A stretch of DNA of 41,134 nt from an uncultured Rhodospirillales bacterium (GTDB lineage Bacteria; Pseudomonadota; Alphaproteobacteria; Azospirillales; Azospirillaceae), in contig CAIOBP010000008.1 of assembly GCA_903856295.1 (NCBI GenBank), forward strand, positions 1 through 41,134, read 5' to 3'. The position numbers were made by a program, and so were the translations under genes. The notes under the pieces were generated by a model. It had not been told where the DNA came from and searched no databases. It saw only the letters and a program-made list of their open reading frames with translations. How positions within the stretch are numbered: position 1 is the first letter of the stretch; the number at the start of each line of letters is the position of its first letter. This document shows, piece after piece, positions 15,056 through 24,129 of this stretch.

Positions 15056-17617
15056 ATGAACAGTAAAGAACGCCTGATCCTGGTCGGCAACGGTATGGCC
15101 GGTATCCGCACCCTCGAAGAGTTGCTGGCCCGCGCGCCGGACCGCTACGACATCACGGTGTTCGGCGCCGAGCCTCATCCCAACTACAACCGGATCATGC
15201 TCTCGCCGGTGCTGGCCGGAGAGAAGACCTTCGACCAGATCATTCTCAACGATCTCGACTGGTACGCCAAACACGGCATCACCCTCCATGCCGGCGACAA
15301 GGTCGAGGGCATCGATCTCGCCGCCCGCACCGTCACCGCCGCCTCGGGCCGGGTCGAGCCTTACGACAAGCTGCTGCTGGCCACCGGCTCGGCGCCGTTC
15401 ATTCTGCCGGTGCCGGGACGCGATTTGCCGGGCGTGGTCGGCTTCCGCGATCTCTCCGACGTTCAGGCCATGGTGGCCGCGGCCAAGACCGGCAGCCACG
15501 CCGTGGTCATCGGCGGCGGCCTGCTCGGCCTGGAAGCCGCCAACGGCCTCGCCGTCAACGGCATGGACGTCACGGTCATCCACCTCATGCCGACGCTGAT
15601 GGAGCGCCAACTCGACGAGGCCGCCGGCTTCCTGCTGCAACAGGAACTGGAGCGCCGGGGCATCCGCATCGTCACCCGCGCCCAGACCGAAGCCATTCTC
15701 GGGCGAGCCGAAGGGCGGGACTCGAAACGAGCCGAAGGGCGGGACTCGAAACGAGCCGAAGGGCGGGACTCGAAACGAGCCGAAGGGCGGGACTCGAAAC
15801 GAGCCGAAGGGCGGGACTCGAAAGAAGACCGGGTGCGCGCGGTCAAGCTCGCCGACGGCCGCGAGTTGCAAGCCGATCTGGTGGTGATGGCGGTGGGCAT
15901 CCGGCCCGAAACCACCCTGGGCAAGGCCTCGGGTCTCACGGTCAATCGCGGCATCGTCGTCGATGACGGCATGGCCTGCTCCGATCCCGCCGTTTACGCG
16001 GTCGGCGAGTGCGTCGAGCACCGGGGCCAGACCTACGGGCTGGTGGCGCCGCTGTGGGACATGGCCAAGGTTTGCGCCGCCCGGCTGACCGGCGACGAGA
16101 GCGCCGCCTACACCCCGACCGTCACCGCCACCCGGCTGAAAGTCACCGGGGTCGAGCTGTTCTCCGCCGGCAGTTTCGGCGAGGCCGGCAGCGAGGACAT
16201 CGTGTTCCGCGACGCCGCGCGCGGCGTCTACAAGCGGCTGATCCTCAGCGAAAGCCGGCTGGTCGGCTCGGTGCTCTACGGCGATACCAAGGACGGCGCC
16301 TGGTACTTCCAGCTGATGCGCGACAATGCCGACATCGCCACCCTGCGCGACACCATCATCTTCGGCCAGGGCGTCGGTGCCACCGATGCCGACCCCTTCG
16401 CCGCCGTCGCCGCCCTGCCCGACAATGCCGATATCTGCGGCTGCAACGGCGTCAACAAGGCGAGCATCGTCGCCGCGATCAAGACCAAGGGCTGCTGCTC
16501 GGTCGACGACATCCGCACCCACACCAAGGCCTCGGCCTCCTGCGGCGGTTGCACCGGCCTCGTGGAAAAGCTGCTGGCCGCGACCCTAGGCGACCAGTAC
16601 AGCGGCGAAACCGCCGCCAAGCCGATGTGCAAATGCACCAGCATGACCCACGAGGACGTGCGCCGGCTGATCCAGGTCGACAAGCTGAACTCGATCCCGG
16701 CGGTGATGCAGGCGCTGGAATGGAAGACCCCCGAAGGCTGCGCCTCGTGCCGCCCCGCCCTCAATTATTACCTGCTCTGCGCTTGGCCGGGCGAATACAA
16801 GGACGATCAGCAGTCGCGCTTCGTCAATGAGCGCCTGCACGCCAATATCCAGAAGGACGGCACCTTCTCGGTGATCCCGCGCATGTGGGGCGGCCTGACC
16901 AACCCAGCCGAGCTGCGCGCCATCGCCGACGTCGCCGACAAATTCAAGATTCCCACCGTCAAGGTCACCGGCGGCCAGCGCATCGACCTGCTGGGCGTGC
17001 GCCGCGAAGATTTGCGCGCGGTGTGGGCCGATCTCAACAAGGCCGGCATGGTCTCGGGCCATGCCTATGGCAAGTCCTTGCGCACGGTCAAGACCTGCGT
17101 CGGCTCCGAATGGTGCCGCTTCGGCACCCAAGCCAGCATGGCCATGGGCGTCAAGCTGGAAAAGATGACCTGGGGCTCCTGGACGCCCCACAAGGTCAAG
17201 CTGGCGGTCTCCGGCTGCCCGCGCAATTGCGCCGAGGCGACGATCAAGGATTTCGGCGTGGTCGCGGTCGATAGCGGCTGGGAATTGCATGTCGGCGGCA
17301 ATGGCGGCCTCAAGGTCCGGGCCTGCGACCTGCTGTGCAAGGTCGACACCGAAGAAGAGGTGCTAGAATATTGCGGCGCCTTCCTCCAGCTCTACCGGGA
17401 AGAGGCGCGCTATCTCGACCGCACCGCCGCCTGGATCGAACGGGTCGGGCTCGATTACATTCACGCCCGCATCGTCGTCGATCCCGAACACCGGGAATTG
17501 CTCTATCACCGTTTCAAGCTCTCGCAGAAATACGAGCAAGTCGATCCCTGGGCCGAGCGCGCGGCCTATGGCGTCGATGCCAATGATTTCGCCCCTCTCG
17601 CCAAGATCGGATACTGA
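15056..17617 (+). CDS. nirB: NADH-dependent nitrite reductase, large subunit
   Basis: The protein is 853 residues from the ATG at 15056; a GTG at 15041 would add five. Domain order: FAD domain (LVGNGMAGIRTLEEL), NAD-binding domain (VVIGGGLLGLEAANGLA), a BFD-like [2Fe-2S] domain with cysteines in CGCNGVNKAS and CGGCTG (~460-510), then the nitrite/sulfite reductase half-domains with the siroheme/[4Fe-4S] cysteines in TCVGSEWC and SGCPRNCAEA. It reduces nitrite to ammonium in the cytoplasm. A 120-bp in-frame insertion of five RAEGRDSK repeats interrupts the flavoprotein part between 'AILG' and 'EDRVRAVKL'. The flanking sequence joins smoothly if the insert is removed, so the enzyme is probably functional with a long charged loop. 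Confidence 0.95.
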   Translation: MNSKERLILVGNGMAGIRTLEELLARAPDRYDITVFGAEPHPNYNRIMLSPVLAGEKTFDQIILNDLDWYAKHGITLHAGDKVEGIDLAARTVTAASGRVEPYDKLLLATGSAPFILPVPGRDLPGVVGFRDLSDVQAMVAAAKTGSHAVVIGGGLLGLEAANGLAVNGMDVTVIHLMPTLMERQLDEAAGFLLQQELERRGIRIVTRAQTEAILGRAEGRDSKRAEGRDSKRAEGRDSKRAEGRDSKRAEGRDSKEDRVRAVKLADGRELQADLVVMAVGIRPETTLGKASGLTVNRGIVVDDGMACSDPAVYAVGECVEHRGQTYGLVAPLWDMAKVCAARLTGDESAAYTPTVTATRLKVTGVELFSAGSFGEAGSEDIVFRDAARGVYKRLILSESRLVGSVLYGDTKDGAWYFQLMRDNADIATLRDTIIFGQGVGATDADPFAAVAALPDNADICGCNGVNKASIVAAIKTKGCCSVDDIRTHTKASASCGGCTGLVEKLLAATLGDQYSGETAAKPMCKCTSMTHEDVRRLIQVDKLNSIPAVMQALEWKTPEGCASCRPALNYYLLCAWPGEYKDDQQSRFVNERLHANIQKDGTFSVIPRMWGGLTNPAELRAIADVADKFKIPTVKVTGGQRIDLLGVRREDLRAVWADLNKAGMVSGHAYGKSLRTVKTCVGSEWCRFGTQASMAMGVKLEKMTWGSWTPHKVKLAVSGCPRNCAEATIKDFGVVAVDSGWELHVGGNGGLKVRACDLLCKVDTEEEVLEYCGAFLQLYREEARYLDRTAAWIERVGLDYIHARIVVDPEHRELLYHRFKLSQKYEQVDPWAERAAYGVDANDFAPLAKIGY
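15704..15823 (+). repeat. Five exact 24-bp tandem repeats inside nirB
   Basis: The 24-bp unit CGAGCCGAAGGGCGGGACTCGAAA occurs five times in a row with no mismatch (15704, 15728, 15752, 15776, 15800). It codes for RAEGRDSK each time. Exact identity points to recent expansion or gene conversion. There are no spacers, so it is not a CRISPR. Copy number probably varies between strains. Confidence 0.95.
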
Positions 17618-17622
17618 TCATC

Positions 17623-17934
17623 ATGCCCTGGATCGACATCGGGTCACTTTCCGACATTCCGCGCCGGGGCGCGCGGGTGGTCAAGACGCCGAAAGGCGAC
17701 ATCGCGGTCTTTCGCACCGGCAATGACGAGGTTTACGCCCTCCACGACCGGTGCCCGCACAAGGGCGGGCCGCTGTCGGTGGGCATCGTCCACGACCGCC
17801 GGGTGACCTGCCCGCTGCACGGCCTGGCGGTGGATTTGCGCACCGGTCAGGCCGTCGCCCCCGACGAGGGCTGCACCCCGACCGTGAAGATCGAGGTGAT
17901 CAACGGCACGTTGCGTCTCGCCGTCGATGACTAA
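17623..17934 (+). CDS. nirD: Nitrite reductase small subunit (Rieske type)
   Basis: The protein is 103 residues, a single Rieske-like domain as in NirD. Cluster ligands are intact: C44-P-H46 and C63-P-L-H66, so this copy can bind a [2Fe-2S] cluster (some NirD proteins cannot). It partners NirB in NADH-nitrite reductase. It starts 5 bases after nirB and its stop overlaps the nasA start (ATGACTAA), so all three genes are translated as one operon. Confidence 0.93.
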   Translation: MPWIDIGSLSDIPRRGARVVKTPKGDIAVFRTGNDEVYALHDRCPHKGGPLSVGIVHDRRVTCPLHGLAVDLRTGQAVAPDEGCTPTVKIEVINGTLRLAVDD

Positions 17935-20587
17935 CGGCCGCCCGATCCGCTCGGCCTGCCCCTATTGCGGCACCGGCTGCGGCGTGCTGGCGCGGCCGGC
18001 GAACGGCGGCTCCGGTTGGAGCGTCACCGGGGATTCCGCCCATCCGGCCAATGCCGGACGCTTGTGCAGCAAGGGCAACACCCTGGCCGAAACCCTGGGG
18101 CTCGACGGCCGGCTGCTGACGCCCGAAATCGGCGGCAAGCGCGCCGGCTGGGACGAGGCGCTGGAACTGGTGGCCCGGCGGTTTCGCGAGACCATCGCCG
18201 AGCACGGACCGGATTCGGTGGCGTTCTACGTCTCAGGGCAGTTGCTGACCGAGGATTATTACGCCGCCAACAAGCTGATGAAGGGCTTCATCGGCTCGGG
18301 CAACATCGACACCAACTCGCGGCTGTGCATGGCGTCGACGGTGGCCGGTCACCGCCGGGCCTTTGGCGAAGATCTGGTCCCCGGCTGCTACAAGGACCTG
18401 GAAAGCTGCGATCTCGCGGTGCTGGTCGGCTCCAACGCCGCGTGGTGTCATCCGATCCTTTATCAGCGGCTCAACCGGGCGCGCAGCGAGCGCGGCACCC
18501 GGCTGGTGGTGATCGACCCCCGGCGCACCGCCAGTTGCGACGGCGCCGAGTTGCATCTGGCGCTCAAGCCGGGCAGCGATGTGCTGCTGTTCAACGGCCT
18601 GCTGGCCCACCTCGCCCATAGCGGCGCGATCGACAGCGCGTTCCTCGCCGCCCACACCGAAGGCTATGACGAGGCCCTAGCCACCGCCCTGGCCGACGCG
18701 CCCTCGGTCGGCGAGGTCGCCACCGGCTGCGGCCTGAAGGCCGAGCAGGTGGCGCGCTTCTATCACTGGTTCGGCCAGACCCGCCGGGTGGTGACGCTGT
18801 TTTCCCAGGGCGTCAACCAGTCGAGCCAGGGCACCGACAAGGTCAACGCCATCCTCAACGTCCATCTGGCCACCGGCCGCATCGGCCGGCCGGGCATGGG
18901 GCCGCTCTCCCTCACCGGCCAGCCCAACGCCATGGGCGGACGCGAGGTCGGGGGCCTGGCCAACCAACTGGCCGCCCACATGGATTTCACCCCCGAATCC
19001 GTGGACCGGGTGCGCCGTTTTTGGCGGGCGCCGAACATCGCCGAGCGGCCGGGGCTGAAGGCGGTCGAGCTGTTCCGCGCCGTCGGCGAGGGCAAGATCA
19101 AGGCACTGTGGATCATCGGCACCAATCCGGCGGTCAGCCTGCCCGAGGCCGATGGCGTCGCCGCCGCCCTCGCCGCCTGCCCGTTCGTGGTGGTCTCCGA
19201 TTGCGTGCGCGACACCGACACCACCGCTTTCGCCCACGTCCTGCTGCCGGCGGCGGCCTGGGGCGAGAAGGATGGCACGGTAACCAATTCCGAGCGCCGC
19301 GTCTCGCGCCAGCGCGCCTTCCTGCCTCCGCCCGGCGAGGCCCGGCCCGACTGGTGGATCATCGGCCGGGTGGCGACCCGGCTGGGCTGGGGCGAGGCCT
19401 TCGCCTGGGACTCCCCGGCCGCGATCTTCCGCGAACACGCCGCGCTGTCGGCCTTCGAGAATGACGGCGGCCGCGTCTTCACCCTCGGGCCGCTGGCGCG
19501 CCTGTCCGACGAGGACTACCGCGATCTCGACCCCGTGCAATGGCCGGTGCGCCCCGATGGCCAGGGCACGGCGCGGCTGGGCGCCGACGGCTGCTTTCCC
19601 ACCGCCGGCGGCCGGGCGCGCTTGATCGCGGTCACCGGCAAGACGCCCGCCCGCCTGCCCGACGACACCCTGCCGCTGGTGCTCAACACCGGCCGTCTGC
19701 GCGACCAGTGGCACACCATGACCCGAACCGGCGTCGTGCCCCGGCTGGCCTCCCACACCAACGAGCCGTTCATCGCCATCCATCCCGACGACGCCGCAAT
19801 TGATGGCGTGGTCGATGGCGGCATCGCGCGGGTGGAAAATCCCAGCGGCAGCGCCCTGCTGCGGGTGCGAATCAGCCCCGACCAGCCGCGCGGCGCCGTC
19901 TTCGCGCCCATTCACTGGAACCGCCGCTTCGCCGCGGCCGGCGGCGTCGGACCGCTGGCCTCGGCGGTCACCGACCCGGTCTCCGGCCAGCCCGAACTCA
20001 AGCACAGCCCGGTGTGCGTCGCGCCCTGGCAACCGGTCTGGGCCGGCTTTCTGGTCAGCCGCCACCGCCTGACGCCCCGGGCCGAATACTGGGTACGGAC
20101 GGCGGCCGAACAGTGCTGGGTCTACACCCTGAGCGGTCTGGCCCTGCCCGCCGATCTCGGGGAGTGGGCGGGCGAACTGGTCGGCCCCGCCGACGGCCGG
20201 CTGGAGTTCCATGATTCCCGGCGCGCCGTCCACCGCTGGGCGCGGCTGGAAGGCGGGCGGCTGGATGCCTGCCTCTATGTCGCGCCGGCCGGACCGAACG
20301 TGCTGACCGCGCCGCCGCCCTGGCTGGTCGAACGCTTCGCCCTCGACGAAGTGCCGGAAGCCGAACGCCCGTGGCTGCTGTGCGAACGCCCCGGCCCGGC
20401 CAGCGCCGCCCCCGCCGGCCGCACCGTCTGCGCCTGCATGAATGTCAGCGAGGTGACCATCCTCACCACCATCCGCTCCCAAGGCTTGAGCAGCGTCGAC
20501 GCGGTGGCCAAAGCCACCAAGGCCGGCACCAATTGCGGCTCCTGCCGCTCCGAGATCGGCGACCTGCTCACCCGCGCGGCACCGTAA
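17927..20587 (+). CDS. nasA: Assimilatory nitrate reductase catalytic subunit
   Basis: This 886-residue protein is a molybdopterin oxidoreductase of the NasA/NapA type. The N-terminal [4Fe-4S] ligands are C11, C14, C18 and C47 (CPYCGTGC, RLCSKG). The expected molybdenum-ligand cysteine is C134 in NSRLCMASTVAG. The MPT-binding regions (HPILYQRLNRAR, GTNPAVSLPEADG, TGRLRDQWHTMTRTG) are present. The last ~55 residues add a BFD-like [2Fe-2S] domain (VCACMNVSEVT, NCGSCRSEIG), which lets the protein take electrons directly. No separate NADH-reductase subunit (NasB/NasC small) is encoded here, so an external donor such as ferredoxin or flavodoxin is likely. It reduces nitrate to nitrite for NirBD. 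Confidence 0.94.
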   Translation: MTNGRPIRSACPYCGTGCGVLARPANGGSGWSVTGDSAHPANAGRLCSKGNTLAETLGLDGRLLTPEIGGKRAGWDEALELVARRFRETIAEHGPDSVAFYVSGQLLTEDYYAANKLMKGFIGSGNIDTNSRLCMASTVAGHRRAFGEDLVPGCYKDLESCDLAVLVGSNAAWCHPILYQRLNRARSERGTRLVVIDPRRTASCDGAELHLALKPGSDVLLFNGLLAHLAHSGAIDSAFLAAHTEGYDEALATALADAPSVGEVATGCGLKAEQVARFYHWFGQTRRVVTLFSQGVNQSSQGTDKVNAILNVHLATGRIGRPGMGPLSLTGQPNAMGGREVGGLANQLAAHMDFTPESVDRVRRFWRAPNIAERPGLKAVELFRAVGEGKIKALWIIGTNPAVSLPEADGVAAALAACPFVVVSDCVRDTDTTAFAHVLLPAAAWGEKDGTVTNSERRVSRQRAFLPPPGEARPDWWIIGRVATRLGWGEAFAWDSPAAIFREHAALSAFENDGGRVFTLGPLARLSDEDYRDLDPVQWPVRPDGQGTARLGADGCFPTAGGRARLIAVTGKTPARLPDDTLPLVLNTGRLRDQWHTMTRTGVVPRLASHTNEPFIAIHPDDAAIDGVVDGGIARVENPSGSALLRVRISPDQPRGAVFAPIHWNRRFAAAGGVGPLASAVTDPVSGQPELKHSPVCVAPWQPVWAGFLVSRHRLTPRAEYWVRTAAEQCWVYTLSGLALPADLGEWAGELVGPADGRLEFHDSRRAVHRWARLEGGRLDACLYVAPAGPNVLTAPPPWLVERFALDEVPEAERPWLLCERPGPASAAPAGRTVCACMNVSEVTILTTIRSQGLSSVDAVAKATKAGTNCGSCRSEIGDLLTRAAP

Positions 20588-20680
20588 CAGGGTCTGGGGA
20601 GAAGCCCTGGTCGCCGAAGGCAAGGCCAGGGCTCTGCCCTGGACCCGCCAAAGGCCGGGGGGCCTTTGGAAACCGGGACG
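20588..20680. repeat. Intergenic hairpin cluster (locus 2), copy of locus 1
   Basis: Between the converging nasA and slt genes lies a near copy of the element at 11738-11852: GGTCTGGGG, GGTCGCCGAAGG, then the hairpins 20626-20642 (7-bp stem, loop TCT) and 20648-20669 (9-bp stem, loop GGGG). It probably acts as a two-way end-of-operon signal, although no long T-tract follows. Confidence 0.85.
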
Positions 20681-22618
20681 TTACCGGGCCAAGTCCTGCT
20701 TCAGGGTGTGGCCGGTCTGGCCGAGGCGGGTCCGGTAGACCTGAAGCGCCTCCAGCACCCGCTGGACGTAGTTGCGGGTTTCGGCGATCGGAATCGCCTC
20801 CATCCAGTCGAGCGGATCGACGCCGTGACCGCGCGGATCGCCATACTTGCTCAGCCAGCTGGCCACCCGCCCCGAACCGGCGTTGTAAGCGGCGATGGCC
20901 AGCATATAGGAGCCGCCATAGCCATCGATCAGCTCGCGAATATAGCTGGTGCCGAGCTGGATATTATAGTCGGTGTCGGTGATCAACCGGGCGTCGGTGT
21001 GCTGGAGTTTGAGCTTCTGCGCCACCAACCGCGCGGTCGCCGGCATCAGCTGCATCAAGCCGCGCGCGCCGGCGGAGCTGATGGTGTTGGTGTTGAACGT
21101 GCTCTCCTGGCGGATCAGCGACAGCACCAGCCCCGGCTCGACCCCCGCGGTGTGGCGCAACGCCATGCTCGGATAGCCCGACCCGATCAGCACCACGCCG
21201 TTGGGAAAAGCCTGCTTGGCGGCGAAGATCGCTTCCTCGGGCTGGTGCAGTTCGGTGGCCAGCCGTCCGAGCAGCACCCAGTCCGAGGGCGTCGAGGCGT
21301 CGCGGATCATCCGGCGCAAGAACAGCCCGACCCGGTCGGCATTGTCGCGGGCGTCGATCTCGTGCAGCAGGCGCGCCACCCGCACCAGTTCGCGCCGGTC
21401 GAAGCGGGCGCTCTCGTCCTGGGAGACCGCCGGTTCCGGCGGCAGGGCCAGTGCCCGCTCGCTCCCCAGCGCCTGCGCCGCCAGCTGACCGTAAAACATG
21501 GTCGGAAAAGCCGCCGCCTTGACATACCACTCCTGGGCCTGCTCGCGGTCCCCCGCGGCGTCGGCGGCCCTGGCGCACCAATAGGCGCCGCGCGCCCGGC
21601 TCATCGGCGAACTCACCGCTTGCAACATGGCCTGAAAATGCTCGAGCGCCTTGGCCGGCTGGTGCAAATGACGCAGCGCCAGCCAGCCCGACAGGAACTC
21701 GGCCTCGGCCAGCGGCTGGCCCTCGGTCAGACCGTGGTTGGAAGCCAGGGCATAGGCGCCCTGGGCGTCGTGCTTTTCCAGCAACCGCCGGGCGAGAACA
21801 TTGCGCTCCGCCCACCACAGCGCCGGCCGGCCCAGCTCGGGCGGCGGATTGTTCAGCACGTCGAGCGCGCCGAAATCATTGTCCTTGCGCCGCCGCCAGC
21901 GCAGCCGCTCATAGGCGAGCCCCGGCTCGTTCTGAAGCCCGGCGGGCACCCGGCGCAGCGCCTCTTCCAAACCGGAGGAGTCATCGGCCAGGGCGATCCG
22001 CGCCGCCGCCACCGCCCGATGGGGCTCATCGACCAGGGACAGCAGCCGCTGGGCCGCCGGGGTGCGATGCTCCCACAGCACGCGCTCGAGCCGGGCCTGA
22101 TCGTCCTTCACTTGCAGCAGAGGCGCGAAGCGGCGGCGGAAGGCGGTTTCATCCTCGGTGTTGGCGAAATTGGTCTCGAGCCAGAATTTGCGCACCAGCG
22201 CCGTCACCTTGGCGCTCTCGCCGCGCTGAATCAGGGCCTCGGCGAAACGCCCGACTCCGAGGGCGCTGATCGGCGCATGGGCCTCGAACCAGCCGGCCAC
22301 CTGGGATGCCGACAGATCGGCCGGCATGGTCTCCTCGGCCTGACGCAGCAGACCGGTCTGGTTCGGCCAGGTCGGATTGGCGCGAACGAAGCTGGCGATG
22401 TCGACAAAACTGTTGCCGCTTCTGGGCCGCGCGAGATCCATCCAGCGCAGCACCTTGGCCGGCAACCGCTCGTGGGCTCCGGCGGCGCGCACCTGCGCCT
22501 CGCTCCATTTCTCCTGCTGGGCGAGGCGGAAGGCGGCGCGGTAACTCTCCAGGTCGCCCTCGGACAGCCCTTGCGCCCCCGCCATCGACGGCGCCGCGAA
22601 CAGCAGCCCCGCGAGCAT
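20681..22618 (-). CDS. slt: Soluble lytic murein transglycosylase
   Basis: The protein is about 645 residues. The C-terminal ~150 residues are a lysozyme-like SLT domain with catalytic Glu near 503 (LSLIRQESTF), the motif SSAGARGLMQLMPATA, and a late AIAAYNAGSGRV. The long N-terminal part is helical and Ala/Leu/Arg-rich, like the superhelical ring of Slt70. It cleaves peptidoglycan in the periplasm to form 1,6-anhydro-muropeptides. The start is uncertain. The only in-frame ATG near the signal-peptide core is at 22618 (MLAGLLFAAPSMAGAQG), which lacks the usual basic N-region. The upstream in-frame codons GKSGRLALAA look like the missing part but offer no ATG, GTG or TTG. The true start may be non-standard. 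Confidence 0.88.
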   Translation of the reverse strand: MLAGLLFAAPSMAGAQGLSEGDLESYRAAFRLAQQEKWSEAQVRAAGAHERLPAKVLRWMDLARPRSGNSFVDIASFVRANPTWPNQTGLLRQAEETMPADLSASQVAGWFEAHAPISALGVGRFAEALIQRGESAKVTALVRKFWLETNFANTEDETAFRRRFAPLLQVKDDQARLERVLWEHRTPAAQRLLSLVDEPHRAVAAARIALADDSSGLEEALRRVPAGLQNEPGLAYERLRWRRRKDNDFGALDVLNNPPPELGRPALWWAERNVLARRLLEKHDAQGAYALASNHGLTEGQPLAEAEFLSGWLALRHLHQPAKALEHFQAMLQAVSSPMSRARGAYWCARAADAAGDREQAQEWYVKAAAFPTMFYGQLAAQALGSERALALPPEPAVSQDESARFDRRELVRVARLLHEIDARDNADRVGLFLRRMIRDASTPSDWVLLGRLATELHQPEEAIFAAKQAFPNGVVLIGSGYPSMALRHTAGVEPGLVLSLIRQESTFNTNTISSAGARGLMQLMPATARLVAQKLKLQHTDARLITDTDYNIQLGTSYIRELIDGYGGSYMLAIAAYNAGSGRVASWLSKYGDPRGHGVDPLDWMEAIPIAETRNYVQRVLEALQVYRTRLGQTGHTLKQDLAR

Positions 22619-22643
22619 CGCGGCCAGCGCGAGGCGCCCGGAC

Positions 22644-22672
22644 TTGCCGCGCGCGTTCGTCGGGGGTAAGCT
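22644..22672 (+). promoter_or_regulatory. dapA: Possible sigma-70 promoter of dapA
   Basis: TTGCCG at 22644-22649 and TAAGCT at 22667-22672 are separated by 17 bp, about 37 bases before the dapA ATG. The element overlaps the N-terminal region of slt on the opposite strand. The match is moderate. Confidence 0.35.
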
Positions 22673-22708
22673 GTCCGGCTCAAACGAGATGTCGCAAGGG
22701 AGTTCGGT

Positions 22709-23584
22709 ATGTTTACGGGATCGCTCGTCGCACTGGTGACGCCGTTCAGGAACGACGCGGTGGACGAGGCCGCCTTTCAGGCTTTCGTCGACTGGCAGAT
22801 CAGCCAGGGGACCCATGGCATCGTGCCCTGCGGAACCACCGGAGAGTCTCCGACCCTCACGCACACCGAACACAAACGGGTGGTCGAGCTGGCCATCGAG
22901 GCCGCCGCCCGCCGAATTCCGGTGATCGCCGGCACCGGCTCGAACTCGACCGCCGAGGCGATCGAGCTGACGCGCCACGCCAAGGAAGCGGGCGCCGATG
23001 CCGCGCTGGTGGTCACGCCCTATTACAACAAGCCGACGCAGGAAGGTCTTTATCAACATTTCAAGGCGATCCACGATTCGGCGGAGTTGCCGATCATCAT
23101 TTACAACATTCCGGGACGGAGCGTCATCGACATGTCGGTGGCGACCATGGCCCGGTTGGCAAAGCTGCCTAACATCGTCGGTGTAAAGGACGCCACCGCC
23201 AATTTGCAACGGCCGCTCGATGTCCGGCGCGAGATTGGTCCCGACTTCTGCCAGCTCTCGGGCGAGGACGCGACGATTGTCGCTTTTCTGGCCCAGGGCG
23301 GAGTCGGCTGCATTTCGGTGACCGCCAATGTCGCGCCCTCGCTCTGCGCCCGGCTTCACAACGCCTGGCGGGCGGGGGACTACCAGACGGTGTTCCGCAT
23401 TCGCGATCAGCTGGGGCCGCTGCACAACGCCATGTTCCTCGAGACCAATCCCGCGCCGGCCAAGTATGGCGTCAGCCTGCTCGGCCGCTGCGAGAACTCG
23501 GTGCGGTTGCCGCTGGTCGCCGTGACCGCCGAGACCCAGGCCAAGGTCAAGGCCGAAATGAGCAAACTCAGCCTGATCGGCTGA
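22709..23584 (+). CDS. dapA: 4-Hydroxy-tetrahydrodipicolinate synthase
   Basis: The protein is 291 residues, the normal DapA length. The TIM-barrel motifs are intact: substrate loop [10 protein letters not shown] (T43/T44), [10 protein letters not shown] (Y106), Y132 in IIYNIPGR, and Schiff-base lysine K160 in GVKDAT. DapA condenses pyruvate with aspartate semialdehyde in the first committed step of diaminopimelate/lysine synthesis, which also supplies peptidoglycan. The ATG is preceded by AAGGGAG. smpB follows after 11 bases on the same strand, so they are likely co-transcribed. Next to slt, the pair reflects cell-wall metabolism. Confidence 0.96.
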   Translation: MFTGSLVALVTPFRNDAVDEAAFQAFVDWQISQGTHGIVPCGTTGESPTLTHTEHKRVVELAIEAAARRIPVIAGTGSNSTAEAIELTRHAKEAGADAALVVTPYYNKPTQEGLYQHFKAIHDSAELPIIIYNIPGRSVIDMSVATMARLAKLPNIVGVKDATANLQRPLDVRREIGPDFCQLSGEDATIVAFLAQGGVGCISVTANVAPSLCARLHNAWRAGDYQTVFRIRDQLGPLHNAMFLETNPAPAKYGVSLLGRCENSVRLPLVAVTAETQAKVKAEMSKLSLIG

Positions 23585-23595
23585 CCCGGGGCGAG

Positions 23596-24078
23596 ATGGC
23601 TCAGAACAAGGACACCGACGAGAACGGACGCACGGTGGCGCAAAACCGCCGTGCCCGTTTCGACTATTTCATCGACGAGACCCTCGAGGCCGGCCTGGTT
23701 TTGGCCGGCACCGAGGTCAAGTCGCTGCGCTCGGGCCGGGCCAGCATCAACGAATCCTACGCCGCCGAGCAGGCGGGCGAACTGTTTCTGCTCAACGCCT
23801 TCATCCCGGAATATCTCCAGGCCGGGCGCTGGCTTCAGCACGAGACCAAACGGCCGCGCAAGCTGCTGGTCAAGCGCCGCGAACTGGCCAAGCTGCTGAG
23901 CGCCATCCGCCGCGACGGTGTGACCATCGTGCCGCTGGCGGTCTATTTCACGGAACGCGGCATCGCCAAGGTCCGCCTCGGCCTCGCGCGCGGCAAGCGC
24001 ATGGCCGACAAACGCGAAACCCAGAAGGACCGCGACTGGCAGCGCGACAAGGCGCGGCTGATGCGCAACCGGGGGTGA
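23596..24078 (+). CDS. smpB: SsrA-binding protein SmpB
   Basis: The protein is 160 residues, full-length for SmpB. Recognisable segments are the N-terminus [52 protein letters not shown] and the basic C-terminal tail ([13 protein letters not shown]). SmpB binds tmRNA (SsrA) and brings it to stalled ribosomes for trans-translation. The gene lies 11 bases downstream of dapA, a common alphaproteobacterial order. The ssrA gene itself is not in the window. Confidence 0.96.
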   Translation: MAQNKDTDENGRTVAQNRRARFDYFIDETLEAGLVLAGTEVKSLRSGRASINESYAAEQAGELFLLNAFIPEYLQAGRWLQHETKRPRKLLVKRRELAKLLSAIRRDGVTIVPLAVYFTERGIAKVRLGLARGKRMADKRETQKDRDWQRDKARLMRNRG

Positions 24079-24093
24079 GAGAGGCTTCCGAAA

Positions 24094-24123
24094 TTGACCG
24101 GCATTACCAATTTGTGGTAACAT
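24094..24123 (+). promoter_or_regulatory. Promoter with palindromic operator for the toxin-antitoxin-like pair
   Basis: TTGACC (24094-24099) and TAACAT (24118-24123) form a promoter with an 18-bp spacer. A perfect inverted repeat, TTACCA-ATTTG-TGGTAA (24104-24120), lies within the spacer and touches the -10. This is a typical place for a small helix-turn-helix repressor to bind, most simply the antitoxin encoded just downstream. Transcription would begin at about the ATG (24130), so the first gene may be translated from a leaderless message. Confidence 0.6.
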
Positions 24124-24129
24124 TTCGCC

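Noticed and set aside
15704-15823. Possible CRISPR array
   Set aside because: The repeats are directly abutting with no spacers and are translated in frame within nirB.
13370-16522. 1050-codon open frame on the minus strand opposite narK/nirB
   Set aside because: High-GC codon usage leaves long antisense frames. Its translation is Gly/Asp/His-rich with no domain, and the opposite strand codes for clear NarK and NirB.
22619-23425. Upstream extension of the slt reading frame
   Set aside because: It lies opposite the well-supported dapA gene and has no transglycosylase-like sequence.
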